From the NCBI GenBank assembly GCA_027257055.1, contig JAPVLO010000001.1:12361501-12425500 (forward strand): DNA of 64,000 nucleotides, in the 5' to 3' direction. Position 1 is the stretch's first letter. Each line of letters begins with the position of its first letter. Below, piece by piece: positions 33,510 to 45,140 of this stretch. This DNA comes from Cephalopachus bancanus (taxonomy: Eukaryota; Chordata; Mammalia; Primates; Tarsiidae). Position numbers and translations under genes: made by a program. Below the pieces are notes generated by a model. It was not told where the DNA came from. It searched no databases and was given only the letters and a program-made list of their open reading frames with translations.

Positions 33510-35795
33510 GGATAAATGTTTATTAAAGCAACTCTAGGCAAAATATTGTGATTGGCAACAGGCATCACCATGGCACATAACTTGATTTAATACCTTCAAG
33601 TTTGTATTTTTAAGGAGCAATTATACATTGAAATCCAGTTGGCCCGATAGGAGTGTAATTTATGAATATATTTAAGGCAAAGTCTGAGACTGAATGGCTT
33701 TCCCCTCTTTAACTCCATACCAAAATCATACTTTAGTCATGAGCAAAAACTTATTGTCTGCTAAGATGGTATTATACCATATTCTATAATTTGCTTTTGT
33801 AGTTTCACTGAGAGCACTAGTGAATCAGTAGGAGGTTATACTAAGTATTGCAATTAATTAGATTTATGTATACTTAGATTTATATATAAATAAAAATCTA
33901 AAGAATTGATTCCCCAAATTATGAGACATTAAAGAGTGGAGAAAAAATTTGGTTGCCATTTGTCATAATGTTTAATCTTTAACAAAATATCTTAAGCTCC
34001 CCAAGATTCAGCCTGTACCATAGATAGATAAATTGTTAGAGGTTTCAATAAGTTAACATTGAAATGTTTTTAGAATTACTCTTGACACAGACTAAGCACT
34101 AAGTTATCACAAATTATTTTAAATATTATATTTATGAAATATGTAAGTTATATAATTTCATATGTCTTATACATATAATCCACATTCACAAACATAAATC
34201 TTAGATATGATAAGAGATTATTAGAAAAATATACTAACTCAAAATAAATGAATACAAGAAAAATGCATAGTTTTGTGTTAAATTAAAAATACTAAGTTTA
34301 TAAATGACAATTTTACACTGAATATAAATAAATAGTCATTTTGCTTATTAAATCTTTGTATTTGGCTATTTAAAAAAAATTTTAGAAACTATCCTCATCT
34401 TTATCACAATTTAAATTTTAAAAATAATTAGTTTACAATGTGCTGATACCTATGAAAGTTCTGTTTGGTCGACTGAGGTTCAGAGATATTATGCAGTGCA
34501 TCCAACAAAATATATTTAGCAACTAGAGATTTTGATCCCTACTGTCTGAATCTCAACTCCTTCCCTAGAAATGAACATAAAATTGCAAAAATTATTTTTT
34601 CTATAGAACAGCTACATATTTATTCTACTTTTTTTAAGCAATAGAATTATATAATTAATGAATTAGAGTCCTGCTGGAGCACTCAGTGTGATCAGGGTTC
34701 ACAGTGTTATCAGGGCTCGCCGCCTTGAATTAGCAGACAGTGTCATGTTAAGAGTGTTATTCATATTGTGAACTCAATAGCAAGTGTTATCAACAAATTT
34801 TGTCACCATATTCTATAAATTAGGAATAGAATTTGAATTAAGATTTAAAAGTTACCTTTCATGGAATATTATAGGATAAGGCGAGGTTTTGCTAATTTTT
34901 AGTACAATTGATAAGATTCATTATTTAATCCTTAAGCATCACACAACACCATACATATATCACTAGTTTTTTTCACATTAGGATTCTCTTTGAAAGTGGA
35001 AATGACCTTCCAGGGCATTAACTCTACTTCTAAAACACCAGTTTATTATAACCATACAATCAAATAGGGTTCTAAAAATAGCTCAAGGCAATAACACACC
35101 TGTGAGCAGAGATTAACAGCTGGTCCATAAGCCAACCTCATCAGAAAAGACAAATATATCTGAATATAGTCATTACCTGAAGCACTCAGTTTCTTTTTTC
35201 CAAAATAAGAACACTTTTTTCCTGTTTACAAATATAATAAGTGTACTGCAGAGTATTTGGAAAACAAAGAAATATCTAATGAAAGAAGCATGTTTTAAAA
35301 AATGAGCTCTAATGCTTTGCTCAGGGATAACAGCCTTTGTATATTTTTTTCAGTTTATATATTATACACACATATTCAATGAATGTTTTAAAGCTTATCT
35401 GATATGTGGAATTTTGTTGCACCCTCTACTTCTCAGATTATCAAATGCAACCTAGTGAAATTTCTGTGTCTTGACAGGAATAATACCTGTATCTCACAAT
35501 CACCACTTTGCCTGTTTGGGAAAGGCAATTTTCCTTATTGTACTTTGACAAATGTGGCTGTTTTCTAGGCTGTACTGGTCACAGAGACTGGGCAGAGACA
35601 TGCATCATGGCTTGCCAAGTGCTAAGTGGAGAAGGTGGAACAGAAAGTGGCAGCATAAAATGTGGTTTGCCATGCAGCATCTTTTGTAACTTGAGCAGAT
35701 TTAGGTACAGTTTTTAGAAAGCTATAAAAGCAGTTCAAAGCAAGGCAGAAGTCAGAGAGAAGCTCAGGGAGAAAGACAGTGGACTGCTTCTCCAA
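33510..35795. other. Unassigned, very AT-rich, repeat-poor
   Basis: About 2.3 kb with no element I can name. A short imperfect dimer (CAGTGTGATCAGGGTTCA, then CAGTGTTATCAGGGCTC) lies at about 34684-34719. A 69-codon plus frame (35508-35717) shows no family resemblance. Confidence 0.45.
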
Positions 35796-35796
35796 A

Positions 35797-35871
35797 AGGA
35801 AGGAAGGAAGGAAGGAAGGGAGGAAGGAAGGGAGGAAGGGAAGGGAGGGAGGGAGGGAGGGAGGGAGGGAA
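35797..35871. repeat. (GGAA)n/(GGGA)n purine microsatellite
   Basis: About 75 bases of G/A on the plus strand changing from GGAA to GGGA units. The G-runs make triplex or G-quadruplex formation possible. Confidence 0.95.
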
Positions 35872-35902
35872 CCTCAAGAAAGATCTTTTACGAGCCAGGC
35901 TC

Positions 35903-36237
35903 ACACAAAGAAGACAAACATATGAACTTGGTGGTGACTTGTATGGATTTAGAGTCTATCATACTCAGTGATCTAGCACAGAAACAAAGAACTGAGTGCC
36001 ACATGTTCTCACTCATAAACAGACCCTGAACGTTTACCATGATACTAGAAGAAAGAGATTGACAGTAGTGGGACACTGCCAGGAGAGGAAGAAGGCACAC
36101 ATAATATCAATAAGGGTACCTGATCTCAAACTAGGCGAAGTGGGGACCAAAGGAAGGCCCAGACTTTTACCTGTATGATGACCACTTGTATACCTAATCC
36201 TGAATTGTACTCCACATTTTTAAAATAAGAAAAAAAA
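35903..36237 (+). mobile_element. L1, sense, 5' truncated to 335 bp
   Basis: Short L1 3' end between perfect copies of GAGCCAGGCTCA (35891-35902 and 36238-36249). Contains ATGTTCTCACTCATAAACAG, CCTAATCCTGAATTGTACTC and an A-rich tail. The perfect duplication indicates a fairly recent insertion by the lineage-type L1. Confidence 0.95.
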
Positions 36238-36249
36238 GAGCCAGGCTCA

Positions 36250-37389
36250 AGAAGACATTGAGTGATGAAGGCATTTTTAGGGTAGTCATTAATTATCCTT
36301 GCGAATGTTCCACTCTCTCCTTCTAGAGACCAGGTACGACTGCATTTTGTGGTCTCTTTGTGGTTGATTGGCACCTTGTGATTAGTCGTGGCAAACTGGA
36401 TGTGAGAGAATGTATGTGTTATTTCCAAGGCGTGACACCCACTATTGGTATGAGACTTTGTATAAATTTTCATTTTTCTCTGGCATGGTGACTACCAATG
36501 TCCAAGTTGCCTGCCCCTGGTGGGCAGGTAACCTCAGAGACAAATACACAGTGATTGCTTTCAGCTGCTGAGACTTAGAGGTTGATTTTTACCGCAATGT
36601 AATTTAGCCTAATTTTACTCTTAAGAATAATGAGATATTTATGGATTGTGTGTACAATCTATTGGAAAAATTGTGGAGTAGTTCATATTTGAATAAATGG
36701 GTAGTCCATATTTGAATGTGGAAAATACAATGGAGAAGTGCTGCAAGGGTTAAATCAGCCGCACAGGCAAAGGTGAGCCCAGAGTGGTGGTGGGGTGGGC
36801 TAACCCTCAGTTACCGCTTATCACGGTGGGGACAGTCCCTGCTTACAGCTACTGTCTTTGCAAAATTATTAATAGCAACTTCTTCCCTTCTCAAGGGTCG
36901 TGGTTTGGATGATAAATCATGTCCACCTTTTACATAAACCACCTGCTGACTTTTTTTATCCTTGCCTTTTCCTACTGACCAGGTTTTGTGATTTATTATT
37001 AACCTGATTAATATGTTATGGTATATTTCCATATTAGCATTTTGCTTCTCACATTTTATGTGCTGTATTTCTCAATTTACTAGTCCATGGTGTTTTCATT
37101 CATGTACTGTTTATCTTCCCCTGGATTATAATGTACCAATATTTCTTTAGCTCCTTACTTTACACTGTCTTGTAATAAGCATGGTGACGTTTATTATTTT
37201 ATGAAATTGTTTGAAATTGTTATTATCGTTTAACCAGTAATCACTGCAACAACAACAAAAGATACTAATACACAGCTGTCTTTAATTCAAAAGAGAAAAT
37301 GACACCCAATATTACTTATTTGACCTTTTAAAAAATATTGTCTAGGACACCAAGTCTGTTTATGTATATACTGAATATCTCTTTTCTTG

Positions 37390-37390
<1 letters not shown>
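36250..37390. other. Unassigned, possible old LTR trace
   Basis: 36540-36610 (CTGCTGAGACTTAGAGGTTG, TACCGCAATGTAATTTAGCC) resembles the end of an old mammalian LTR-type repeat, too diverged to name. Nothing else recognised. Confidence 0.3.

Positions 37391-37428
<38 letters not shown>
37391..37428. repeat. (TC)n microsatellite
   Basis: About 18 uninterrupted TC dinucleotides. Confidence 0.96.
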
Positions 37429-37430
<2 letters not shown>

Positions 37431-37612
37431 AACCAAATAGTCTCATCTGTCTATTTTTAAAAATTTAGAAACCATCACCTTGTGTTTTCTGGAATCATAA
37501 TTCTGGAAAATAAGTGGCAATTTGGAGAGAATAGTTCCAAAACAGTTCAATTTTTCAATTCGTTTAGAGCCAACTTAGAGATATATCACCATGATAAAGA
37601 CTTGAAAAAGAG

Positions 37613-37904
37613 TTAGCCGGGCTTGGTGGTTCAACCTGTAATCCCGCGCCTTTGGGAGGCTGAGGTGAGTGGATTGCCTGAGCCTATGGGTTCGAGACCC
37701 GCCTGGGCAGTGAGACCTCATCTCTACAATAAATCAAAAAATCAGCCGGGTGTGGTAGCGCATGCCTGTAATTCCGGCTACATGGAAGGCTAAGGCAGAA
37801 GGATCGCTGGAGCCCAGCAGGTCGAGTCTGCGGTGGCTGGGAGTGGCCACTGCTCTCCAGTCTGGGCGACCGAGTGAGACTCCAACTCAAAAAAAAAAAA
37901 GAAA
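37613..37904 (+). mobile_element. Alu, sense, young lineage-type
   Basis: Full-length Alu with exact 9-bp target duplication GAAAAAGAG (37604-37612 and 37905-37913). Left arm CCTGAGCCTATGGGTTCGAG, right arm GAGCCCAGCAGGTCGAG. Same subfamily as 13926-14223. Confidence 0.96.
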
Positions 37905-38292
37905 GAAAAAGAGCTTATAATATCTTACCTTTATTCAGATTAACTTTCCTAGCTTAAATTTCTTTAGTTTAAGTCTCTCATAGGTACTTTCCTTTTTAAG
38001 CCCCTACCTCTATTTCTAAATCTGTTCATTGATATTTGTATACTATATATGAATAAATATTTCATAATCCATATTATACCTATTTTTAAAAAGCTATCCA
38101 ATATTTACTATTACATCAATGAGAAATTTGGGGTTCTTGAAAACTATTATCAAAATCATCTGTTTCATAAACAAAATGTTTTCACATAGGTTAAATAAGC
38201 AGTATAATTTTTCCAATGCATACTAAGAAAGGCAACATTTTATTTTAAAATATTCCATGTATTTACAAAGATCTGTAAGTATGAGTTTTATG

Positions 38293-39285
38293 CAGTGGTT
38301 CTCAAACCTGGTAGGCACTAGAATTACTTGAGAAGTTTTAAAGAATAGTAGTGCTCTCATTTTACCCTAGAAAGTCTAGTTTAACTGGTTGTAGCTGTAA
38401 ACCAAAAATAAAATTTTAAGCCTACTAACTGACTAAACAGAGACACTTAAAGTTATCTTGAAGCCAAGGGAAATCTGAAAAACTGAATTCCTGACCATGA
38501 TGGAAAAGGAGGTTGGATGCATCTTGTTATACCCCCTCTTCCTTCGTGGAGTTTTAGGTACAGCTGACCAACATTAACATTAAAATAGAGGTCATAAGAC
38601 AGACAAAAGAAACTCTATGGTAATACAGTATCAAATTGGAACTGGACTCTGATTTAGTATCATATGACAGCACGCCCTAAACGAAATAAAAATATTGTAC
38701 TGGATTCATTGTAGAATCCCCTTCCTTAGGGATTCTAGGTGGAGATGGTCACCTTTTAAGACATGCACCACCTATTCTTGTTGAAGTTTACTATGTAGAG
38801 TCTTCATCAATGTCAAAAACACTGGCTTCCTCAATCACCCTCCTCATATTAGCTCAACGTTTCTTTTTTGATTTCAAATTATTTAAACAGGACTTATCTC
38901 TTTCTACCAATTGTCAACCAGAGAATCTCTGAATCCAACTATGACTTGCAAGCTTCCTGCCCACCTTCTCCACTTGAGATGTTCTGCCTTTTCAGGCCCA
39001 ACCAATGTAAACCTCACATGTATCGATTTATGCTTTGCCTGTAATGTCTGTCTTCCAAAACAAGTATAAAGCCAAGCTATAATTCAACCATTTGAGGGAC
39101 ATGATTTTAGGGCTTCTTAGGACTGTACCATGGGCCTAGGTCACTCACATTTAGCCCAGAATAAGCCTCTTTAAATATTTTTCAGAGTTTATTTTCATCA
39201 ACATTACCTAGTATAAATATAATTTTGAAAGGTCCTCTGGTGATTCTAATAAGCACTCAGAATGAAGAATATAGTCTTAGTAGAT
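38293..39285 (+). mobile_element. MER5A-type hAT relic, split by a solo LTR
   Basis: The left half (38293-about 38389) starts CAGTGGTTCTCAAACCTGG and continues CACTAGAATTACTTGAGAAG. The right half (about 39222-39285) carries TCCTCTGGTGATTCTAAT, the complementary inner arm of the same palindromic MITE. The intervening ~0.8 kb is an LTR, so the MER5A is older. Confidence 0.7.
38396..39203 (+). mobile_element. Solo LTR of an endogenous retrovirus, about 810 bp
   Basis: Bounded by TGTAAACC... and ...TTTTCATCAACA (TG...CA ends). A TATA-like GTATAAAGCC at about 39064 and AATAAG at 39162, about 40 bases from the 3' end, give LTR order U3-R-U5. No gag, pol or env sequence is adjacent, so it is probably a recombination product. 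The 5' edge could be 38390. No clear duplication survives. Family not assigned. Confidence 0.65.
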
Positions 39286-39309
39286 CCTGAACATTGGGGT
39301 ACACATTTT

Positions 39310-39797
39310 GAGTTGAATTGTGTCTCTCCAAAAGATATGTTGAACCCCCAACCCACAGTACCTGAATGTGACCTTGTTTGGAAATAGAGTCTGGGTAGAT
39401 GTTATCAAGTTAAGAAAAAATCATACTGGAGTATGAGAGGGTCCCTAATCAAATGACAAGTTTTTTTTACAAGAAGAGGAAAATTTGGGCACAGAGATAT
39501 ACACAGAGAAAAAACACTATATGAAGATACAAAGGGAGAAGGCCTTGTGAAGACAGAGGTGGAGTTTGAGTGAAATGATGCATCTACAAGTCAAAGAACA
39601 CCAAAAGTTGCTGGCTACCCCCAGAAACTGGAAGAGGAAAGGTAGGATTTTCCCCTAGAGCCTTTAGATGGAACATAACCTCATTCTTTGGTTTCAGGGT
39701 TATAGCCTCTAGTACTATGAGAGAACAGATTTTGTTTTTTGCAAGCCACCAAATTTGTGGTACTTATTTATGGCAGTCCTAGAAGACTAATAGAGTA
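39310..39797 (+). mobile_element. Old mammalian LTR (MaLR/ERVL-type)
   Basis: Sense LTR in full order: GAATTGTGTCTCTCCAAAAG, GACCTTGTTTGGAAATAGAG, TGATGCATCTACAAGTCAA, TTTCCCCTAGAGCCTTTAG and TTTGTGGTACTTATTTATGG. It is the clearest copy of the LTR type also present at 10238. Confidence 0.85.
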
Positions 39798-39854
39798 CAT
39801 TAGTATTCTTGGTTGACTTTATTAAAGACAAAGAGGTTCAGTCTCTCTTACATA

Positions 39855-40425
39855 TGAGGGGGGATTCCCCAAAAAGTGTAATTATTTTTTGGTAGGGCAG
39901 GCACTTTGTAGTACCAACTTCACTCACTAGGTAAGTGTTCTAGGCATCACTGTACCAGCTAGCATTGTTGTGAGAGACTGTGCTTGACCTCAGTGAATTT
40001 TTTTTGGAGATTCTTGCAACACGTTCGTCCATTTCATAATGGGTGATTTACACATGCACCTGCCCACACTGTGCTGAGGGTTCGGCAGTTTTTAACCGAA
40101 AAAAGGCACAACTCCCATGTCCCACCCTCCCTAATTTGCCCGATGTCACTCTGAGCGCGACTTTTTTGTTGTTTTCCCAGATAAAAAAGTATCCTCAAAG
40201 GGAAATGATGTGGAAAAGGTAAAACCAAAAAGCAACAGAAGCACAAAAAGGCATCAAAATGAATGAGCTCAAAAACTATTTTGAGCAGTGGAAAAAGCAT
40301 CTCTGTATTTGAATTGCATCAAACAGAGAGTACTTTGAAAGTGACTGAGGTTTAAACATGCAAGAATGCACAATTTTTTATAAGTAAATTCCAGGGTTTT
40401 TTTGCGGGGGGGATTTTCCTTCTCA
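39855..40425 (+). mobile_element. Mariner element, 571 bp, internally deleted
   Basis: TA flanks both ends (39853-39854 and 40426-40427). The left end reads TGAGGGGGGATTCCCCAAAA; the right end in reverse complement reads TGAGAAGGAAAATCCCCCCG, then CAAAAAAACCCTGGAATTT. The interior plus strand keeps the last third of a transposase, shifted by indels: SHPP-like sequence near 40115, then a segment reading STKRHQNE-type codons and a CF/YFEQWKK match (about 40170-40330). The family differs from the element at 17341. Most of the first two thirds of the gene is deleted. Confidence 0.75.
40071..40345 (+). pseudogene. Mariner transposase C-terminal remnant, frameshifted
   Basis: Codons scattered over frames match the mariner C-terminal half: a VRQFL-like stretch at about 40078, the HPPYSPDLAPxDFF region at about 40117-40170, and NELKNYFEQWKKHLC at about 40260-40306, followed by a degraded end motif. 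Frame changes and stops make it non-functional. The minus-strand 88-codon frame here is its shadow. Confidence 0.7.
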
Positions 40426-40672
40426 TACATACTTAATCAAACCACTGGTTATGGGGCATGTGCTGATGGACTTTTTATACATCTCTCTAGGCTCCTGCAG
40501 TCCCATGCCAGCAGAATTGCTATTTTTAGAAAAGCAGAGTCTCAGGCCCCTCCTCTGATCACTAGAACCCAGTCTGCATTTGAACGAATCTTCTAGGTGA
40601 CTGCAGTTTGAGAAGCTCGGCCTCCCGGGGATCATGAGGCATCCAGACATGGGAGCTTGGTTGCTGTTGCCA

Positions 40673-40696
40673 AATAATAATAATAATAATAATAAT
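40673..40696. repeat. (AAT)n microsatellite
   Basis: Eight ATA/AAT units. Confidence 0.93.
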
Positions 40697-40699
40697 TTT

Positions 40700-41480
40700 T
40701 AAGATGAGTAAGAGCTTTTGTCTTCCAGAAAAATAGAGCTACTTGTTAAGAGCACAAGTGTATTTCCTAAACACTATAGAGGAACATTCAGTATTTCTTT
40801 GAAAATCTCATTGCACATCAAGTCAACACGGAATATTAATTCACTAGCTCTTTAAAAAGAAAAAAAATCTGGCTTTCTGTCTCATAAATGGTTAACGTCT
40901 CCATGCTTTCATTGTGAGTACTAGGCTTTGTTGTTGTTGTTTCTTTTTCGTTTTTAGCTTACAGTCAATGACTTTTCATAATGATTCAAAGGAAACATAA
41001 CAACCAAAACCAATTTCATGACTTATTTTTCCTAGCAAGACTGGACAATGAGCTTTAGAAAAAGAAAAGTATTTGAAATGGGTTTTTAGTGGTGCTGAGC
41101 CTTCGTTTTTATGTTAACTGTTTTCTCTCTTTTCTTTCTTGTTCTTTTCACTGTGTAAATGACCTACTTTGAAGTTTCAAATAAAAAAGAAGTTAAATAG
41201 GCTTTAATTTGGCTCTTGATTCTGTCTTCTTCTAGCAAATTTGGAAAAGGTCCTGACTTTGAGTATAACATGGCTGAGTCTGGGGAAGAAAAGAAAGAGC
41301 TTATCCTGACTTGTCTCTCTTTCCTGGTACGCTCCCGAGAACTTTTCCAGCTCTAAGGGGAAGCGACTATCCTGCCAATATTTGCACTCTATTAATAGAA
41401 GCATTTGGGTAAAATAAATAAATAAACAAAGGGTGTTTATTCACTTTTTAAGACATAGGATAAAAAGATTAAGAGAATGC
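40700..41480. other. Unassigned sequence
   Basis: No repeat or gene recognised. Confidence 0.5.
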
Positions 41481-41483
41481 AGT

Positions 41484-41521
41484 GTGTGTATGTGTGTGCG
41501 TACATGTGTGTGTGTGTGCGT

Positions 41522-41570
<49 letters not shown>
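41484..41570. repeat. (GT)n microsatellite with GCGTAC interruptions
   Basis: Alternating purine-pyrimidine tract of about 87 bases with three interruptions by GCGTAC/ATGT steps, then about 24 pure GT units. The alternation favours Z-DNA. The Cys-Val frames across it are artefacts. Confidence 0.95.
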
Positions 41571-41571
<1 letters not shown>

Positions 41572-41574
41572 TTA

Positions 41575-42440
41575 GAGACCTCGGATTAATTCTTTCTTGC
41601 GTGCTTTGGAACCAACATGGGGTCATTCCTGGTGGTATCTGATGACAATGGTTGTTCTCTAATAACAACAAAAACAGCAGCATAGTGTGCTGCTGCTGAA
41701 ATTTTAAAAATTATGTAATGATTTCTTAAAATGTGTCAGATATTGCATTCTTTTGCCAAGAAGATTACGATAGCTCCTTCAAAATAAAATACCCTCTGCC
41801 TCCATATAGTTTGATGAATACCTCTATTGTTGGTTCCTGTGAACATAGATGGAATGCAACCTCTTTCACTTTGCATCATAGGAAATTAACACATGCTACT
41901 ATATCAATGTTATCTGTGAAGGTACTATTTTCTCTCTTGAAAACAATGAGAAAATGAAGAATTGCTCAGTAAGGGTGAACATAGAGCTTTAGAAAATGGA
42001 TCGCTAGCTTTTCAGGACAAGGAGAAATGTGTGAGCAGTTATGTAGTACAAGTATAACCCATAGGGGGATGAAAATAAACTGAAATACTCAAGTGACTGT
42101 TCTAGAGGAATTTAAGACCTAAACATCGGCTTCAATGTTCACGTGATTTAAACCGTAGAAAAGATGCAAAAGGGCGGCTGAAGTTGGGTTAATCTGACAG
42201 AAAAGAGATTTCTGATAAGGAGTCTGGGAATAAGTCCCTAGAAGAGCCATAGGCATGGTATTAGTTGCTAAGGAAACATCAGGGTTCCCTTCCTTTGGGC
42301 ACACCTGAGGTACCCTTCATGGAAGAATGGCACAATCTGTGCTTTATCATCAAAAGTCTTGCAGACGCATCAATTTTCTGTGTACTTTTAAAGGGTTAAA
42401 GACCATGGCTTACATAATGGTGTGTTTTAACCTATGGGAA
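41575..42440. other. Unassigned sequence
   Basis: No repeat or coding frame recognised. Confidence 0.5.
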
Positions 42441-43690
42441 GTTAGCTGTAAACCTGGACATGCATGGACTTGACTAGCTACTGATGGAGTTGACAACCTG
42501 AGCTCGAGTTCCTACCTTCCACAAGCCCTTTCCTTTAAATCCATTAAGCATAGCCACCTGCAGGGTCGGTCACTACTCCAGCTCAAACTCCCGTGATGTA
42601 GTTGTACTTAGAATCTGCCAGGTTGCCATATCCCTCCTGAGCACTGTTCAACGAGTCAGAGCCTCTGTCCTGTCACAGCAGCTCACCCACACTTACCCTC
42701 TCGGGTGAGTAGAGCACACCATGACATCCAGAAGCTGCCTGGTGTGCACAGCTAGCCTGTGGTGTTCTGCTGATCATAAACCATGTTTCCAAACATCCAC
42801 CTCAGACCAAGCTATGCTACATTCATAATGGAGCAAAACCTCTCTGTAGTGTATGAACACAGACAAGCGTGAAAAGACACAGACAAAATATTAACATTAT
42901 GCAAGTAGCAGAAATGTCAGTTACATGAGTCACCCAAACTGCTTCTTAACCAACTACAGCTTTAGCCTCGTCTTTCCTACTTAGAGGTAAGATTTATTAA
43001 GAGTCACAATCATGATATGAACCGAAAGTCTTGACAGCATCCATCCACCAAAAAAATCCCTACCCTCCTAACCCATTTCAAAATTACCTAAAATAGGTCC
43101 ACGTTCTGTAACTCCCTCTTATTGAGATGCCCCACAATGTCACATGGTCTGCGTTTTCCCTCACTGCAATCAAAATAACTCAAACTTGTTCAAGCTCAGG
43201 TGTTCCCAGGGGTCTTGGTAAAGAGCATTGACACTCTTTTTACACCTTTGTAAGGCTTGCTTCCTTCATCCTCTACCTAACAAGTCTCTTCTTGAATTCC
43301 AGCTGGTTAATTATAGCTTTTAACAACCACTCTCCACTCTAGCCAGTGATTATTATCCTGCCATCTTTAAACAGATATTTTTGGAATCCATGTACTGGAG
43401 AATTGGCTCCAATTGACCTGCCCTGGAAGTCCTCAGTTCCCCATGCTCCTGATGGAAAAACTGGTGCTGAATGCTTTCAGACAACCCACGACTTGATGCA
43501 TGGACACATGGTTGCATCCTTTGTTGCCATCCCTGGAGCTGGACCCATTCTCTTAGCTCCCCAAAGCCCACTGTGACTAAGCAAATGACAGATCTTGTAC
43601 CATAACCTGCCTGATATATGATAGTCCCTAGAAATATTCTTGCATATATTGTTTGGAATCTCCATTGACAAGGAGTTTGACACACTCATT
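42441..43690. other. Unassigned, possible ERV/LTR relic
   Basis: About 1.2 kb of C-rich plus-strand sequence. Phrases such as CAAAATTACCTAAAATAGG and CAGGTGTTCCCAGGGGTCTT have the style of primate ERV LTRs. I cannot fix ends, orientation or family. Overlapping frames at 43346-43685 (76 codons plus, 110 minus) resemble no known protein. Confidence 0.3.
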
Positions 43691-43756
43691 AGTGAGTACT
43701 CTTCTAAATAGAGATTTCTCTGATGCTGTGATTCACAGAAGCGAAAGAAGAATTTT

Positions 43757-44057
43757 TTTGCTGTTTGTTTGTTTGAGTTGGAGTCTCATTCTGTTGCCCA
43801 GGCTGGAGTGCAGTGGTGTGATCACGGCCACCCCAACTTTGACCTGCTGGGCTCAGGTAATCGGTCGGCCTCAGCCTTCCAAGAAGCTGGAACCACAGGC
43901 ATGGGCCACCACACCCAGCTAATTTTTGATTTATTGTAAGAGATGAGATCTTGCCATGTTGCCCTGGCTGGTCTTGAACCCCTAGGCTCAGGCAATCCTC
44001 TCGCCTCCACCTCCCAAGGCGCTGGGATGACAGGTATGAGCCACAGTGCCCAGCCTT
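43757..44057 (-). mobile_element. Alu, antisense
   Basis: Antisense Alu: GAGTCTCATTCTGTTGCCCA, CCTTCCAAGAAGCTGGAACC, TTTTTGATTTATTGTAAGAG and GAGCCACAGTGCCCAGC. Confidence 0.95.
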
Positions 44058-44825
44058 TCTTACCTTTTTATGATCAGTTATGGATTACTTTTGCTGAAAA
44101 GTTAAGTCATAGTAAATTCTGGATCACATATATCAAAATTTAATTTATTCCTTCCCTGACTTTAAACTCTTTTAGATTTATTCAAGCTACATATTGCATG
44201 TTGATTTTGAGTGAATAATTCTAAAGTAAAAATGTCAAAATCTTGACTTCTGTGGAGAATGTGTTCTTCCTGTAAAATCCATGTCTCTTTTTGAATTAAC
44301 TTTAATTGTTTTACACAGAGATATTTCCTTCTTTCAGTGGCCAGTCACAGTTGCCTGGAATTTGCAGATTTAAAATTCATAACATAAGTTGACTTTATGA
44401 GTTTTGCTCCCGTTTTCATAGGAGTATCAGGCTTGTTTAATTCATTCAATGAAATTGAATGGATTAATGAAATCAGGTCAAATCTCCCCACCCCACATAA
44501 CTAGAAAAGCATCCGACTCTGATATGTTTGATGAGAACCATGACTCAGGACTTGCTCTTGAGTTAAAAAAAATTGTTTCTTCAAAAACTGTTTTGTATAT
44601 TCTATGAGGTTTCATTCCTATGTGAATAAGGCAACCGGTGCACTTCAGGCGGTGACATTCTTTCAGTGGAAGGCTAATTAGGTCCCTAATAACCCCAAGC
44701 TCTGCACCCTTGTGAATGCTCCATCCACTGCTGGCTCTCCGATCATGATGCCTGCCGGGAAGTGTTTGGACACACAACCAGGACTTGGTCCTAAGCAGTC
44801 TCTGATCCCTTCAATAAGCAAAGCT
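44058..44825. other. Unassigned sequence
   Basis: No repeat recognised. The 99-codon minus frame (44478-44777) has no family resemblance. Confidence 0.5.
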
Positions 44826-44828
44826 ACT

Positions 44829-45140
44829 AGCTGGACACTATGGCTCACACCTGTAATCATAGCACTTTGGGAGGTGGAAGCGAGAGGATTGCCTGAGCCC
44901 ACGGGTTCGAGACCAACCTGGGCAACCTGGTGAGACCTCATCTCTATAATAAATCAAAAAATTAGCCAGGTGTAGTGGTGCACGCCTGTAGTTTCAGCTA
45001 CTTGGATGGCTGAGGCAAAAGCCTCTCCTGAGCCCAGCAGGTGGAGGCTGTGGTGGCCGTGAGCACGCCACTACACTCCAGCCTGGGAGACAGAGTGAGA
45101 CTCAAACTCAACAACTACAAAAAAAACACAACCACAAAAA
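44829..45140 (+). mobile_element. Alu, sense
   Basis: Sense Alu from GCTGGACACTATGGCTCACA to an A-rich tail with AACCACAAAAAGC. Target duplication AAGCAAAGCT flanks it. Confidence 0.95.

Noticed and set aside
40034..40300. 88-codon minus frame
   Set aside because: Shadow of the plus-strand mariner remnant.
43346..43685. Overlapping 76- and 110-codon frames on opposite strands
   Set aside because: No family resemblance, no splice context, and likely in an LTR-like relic.
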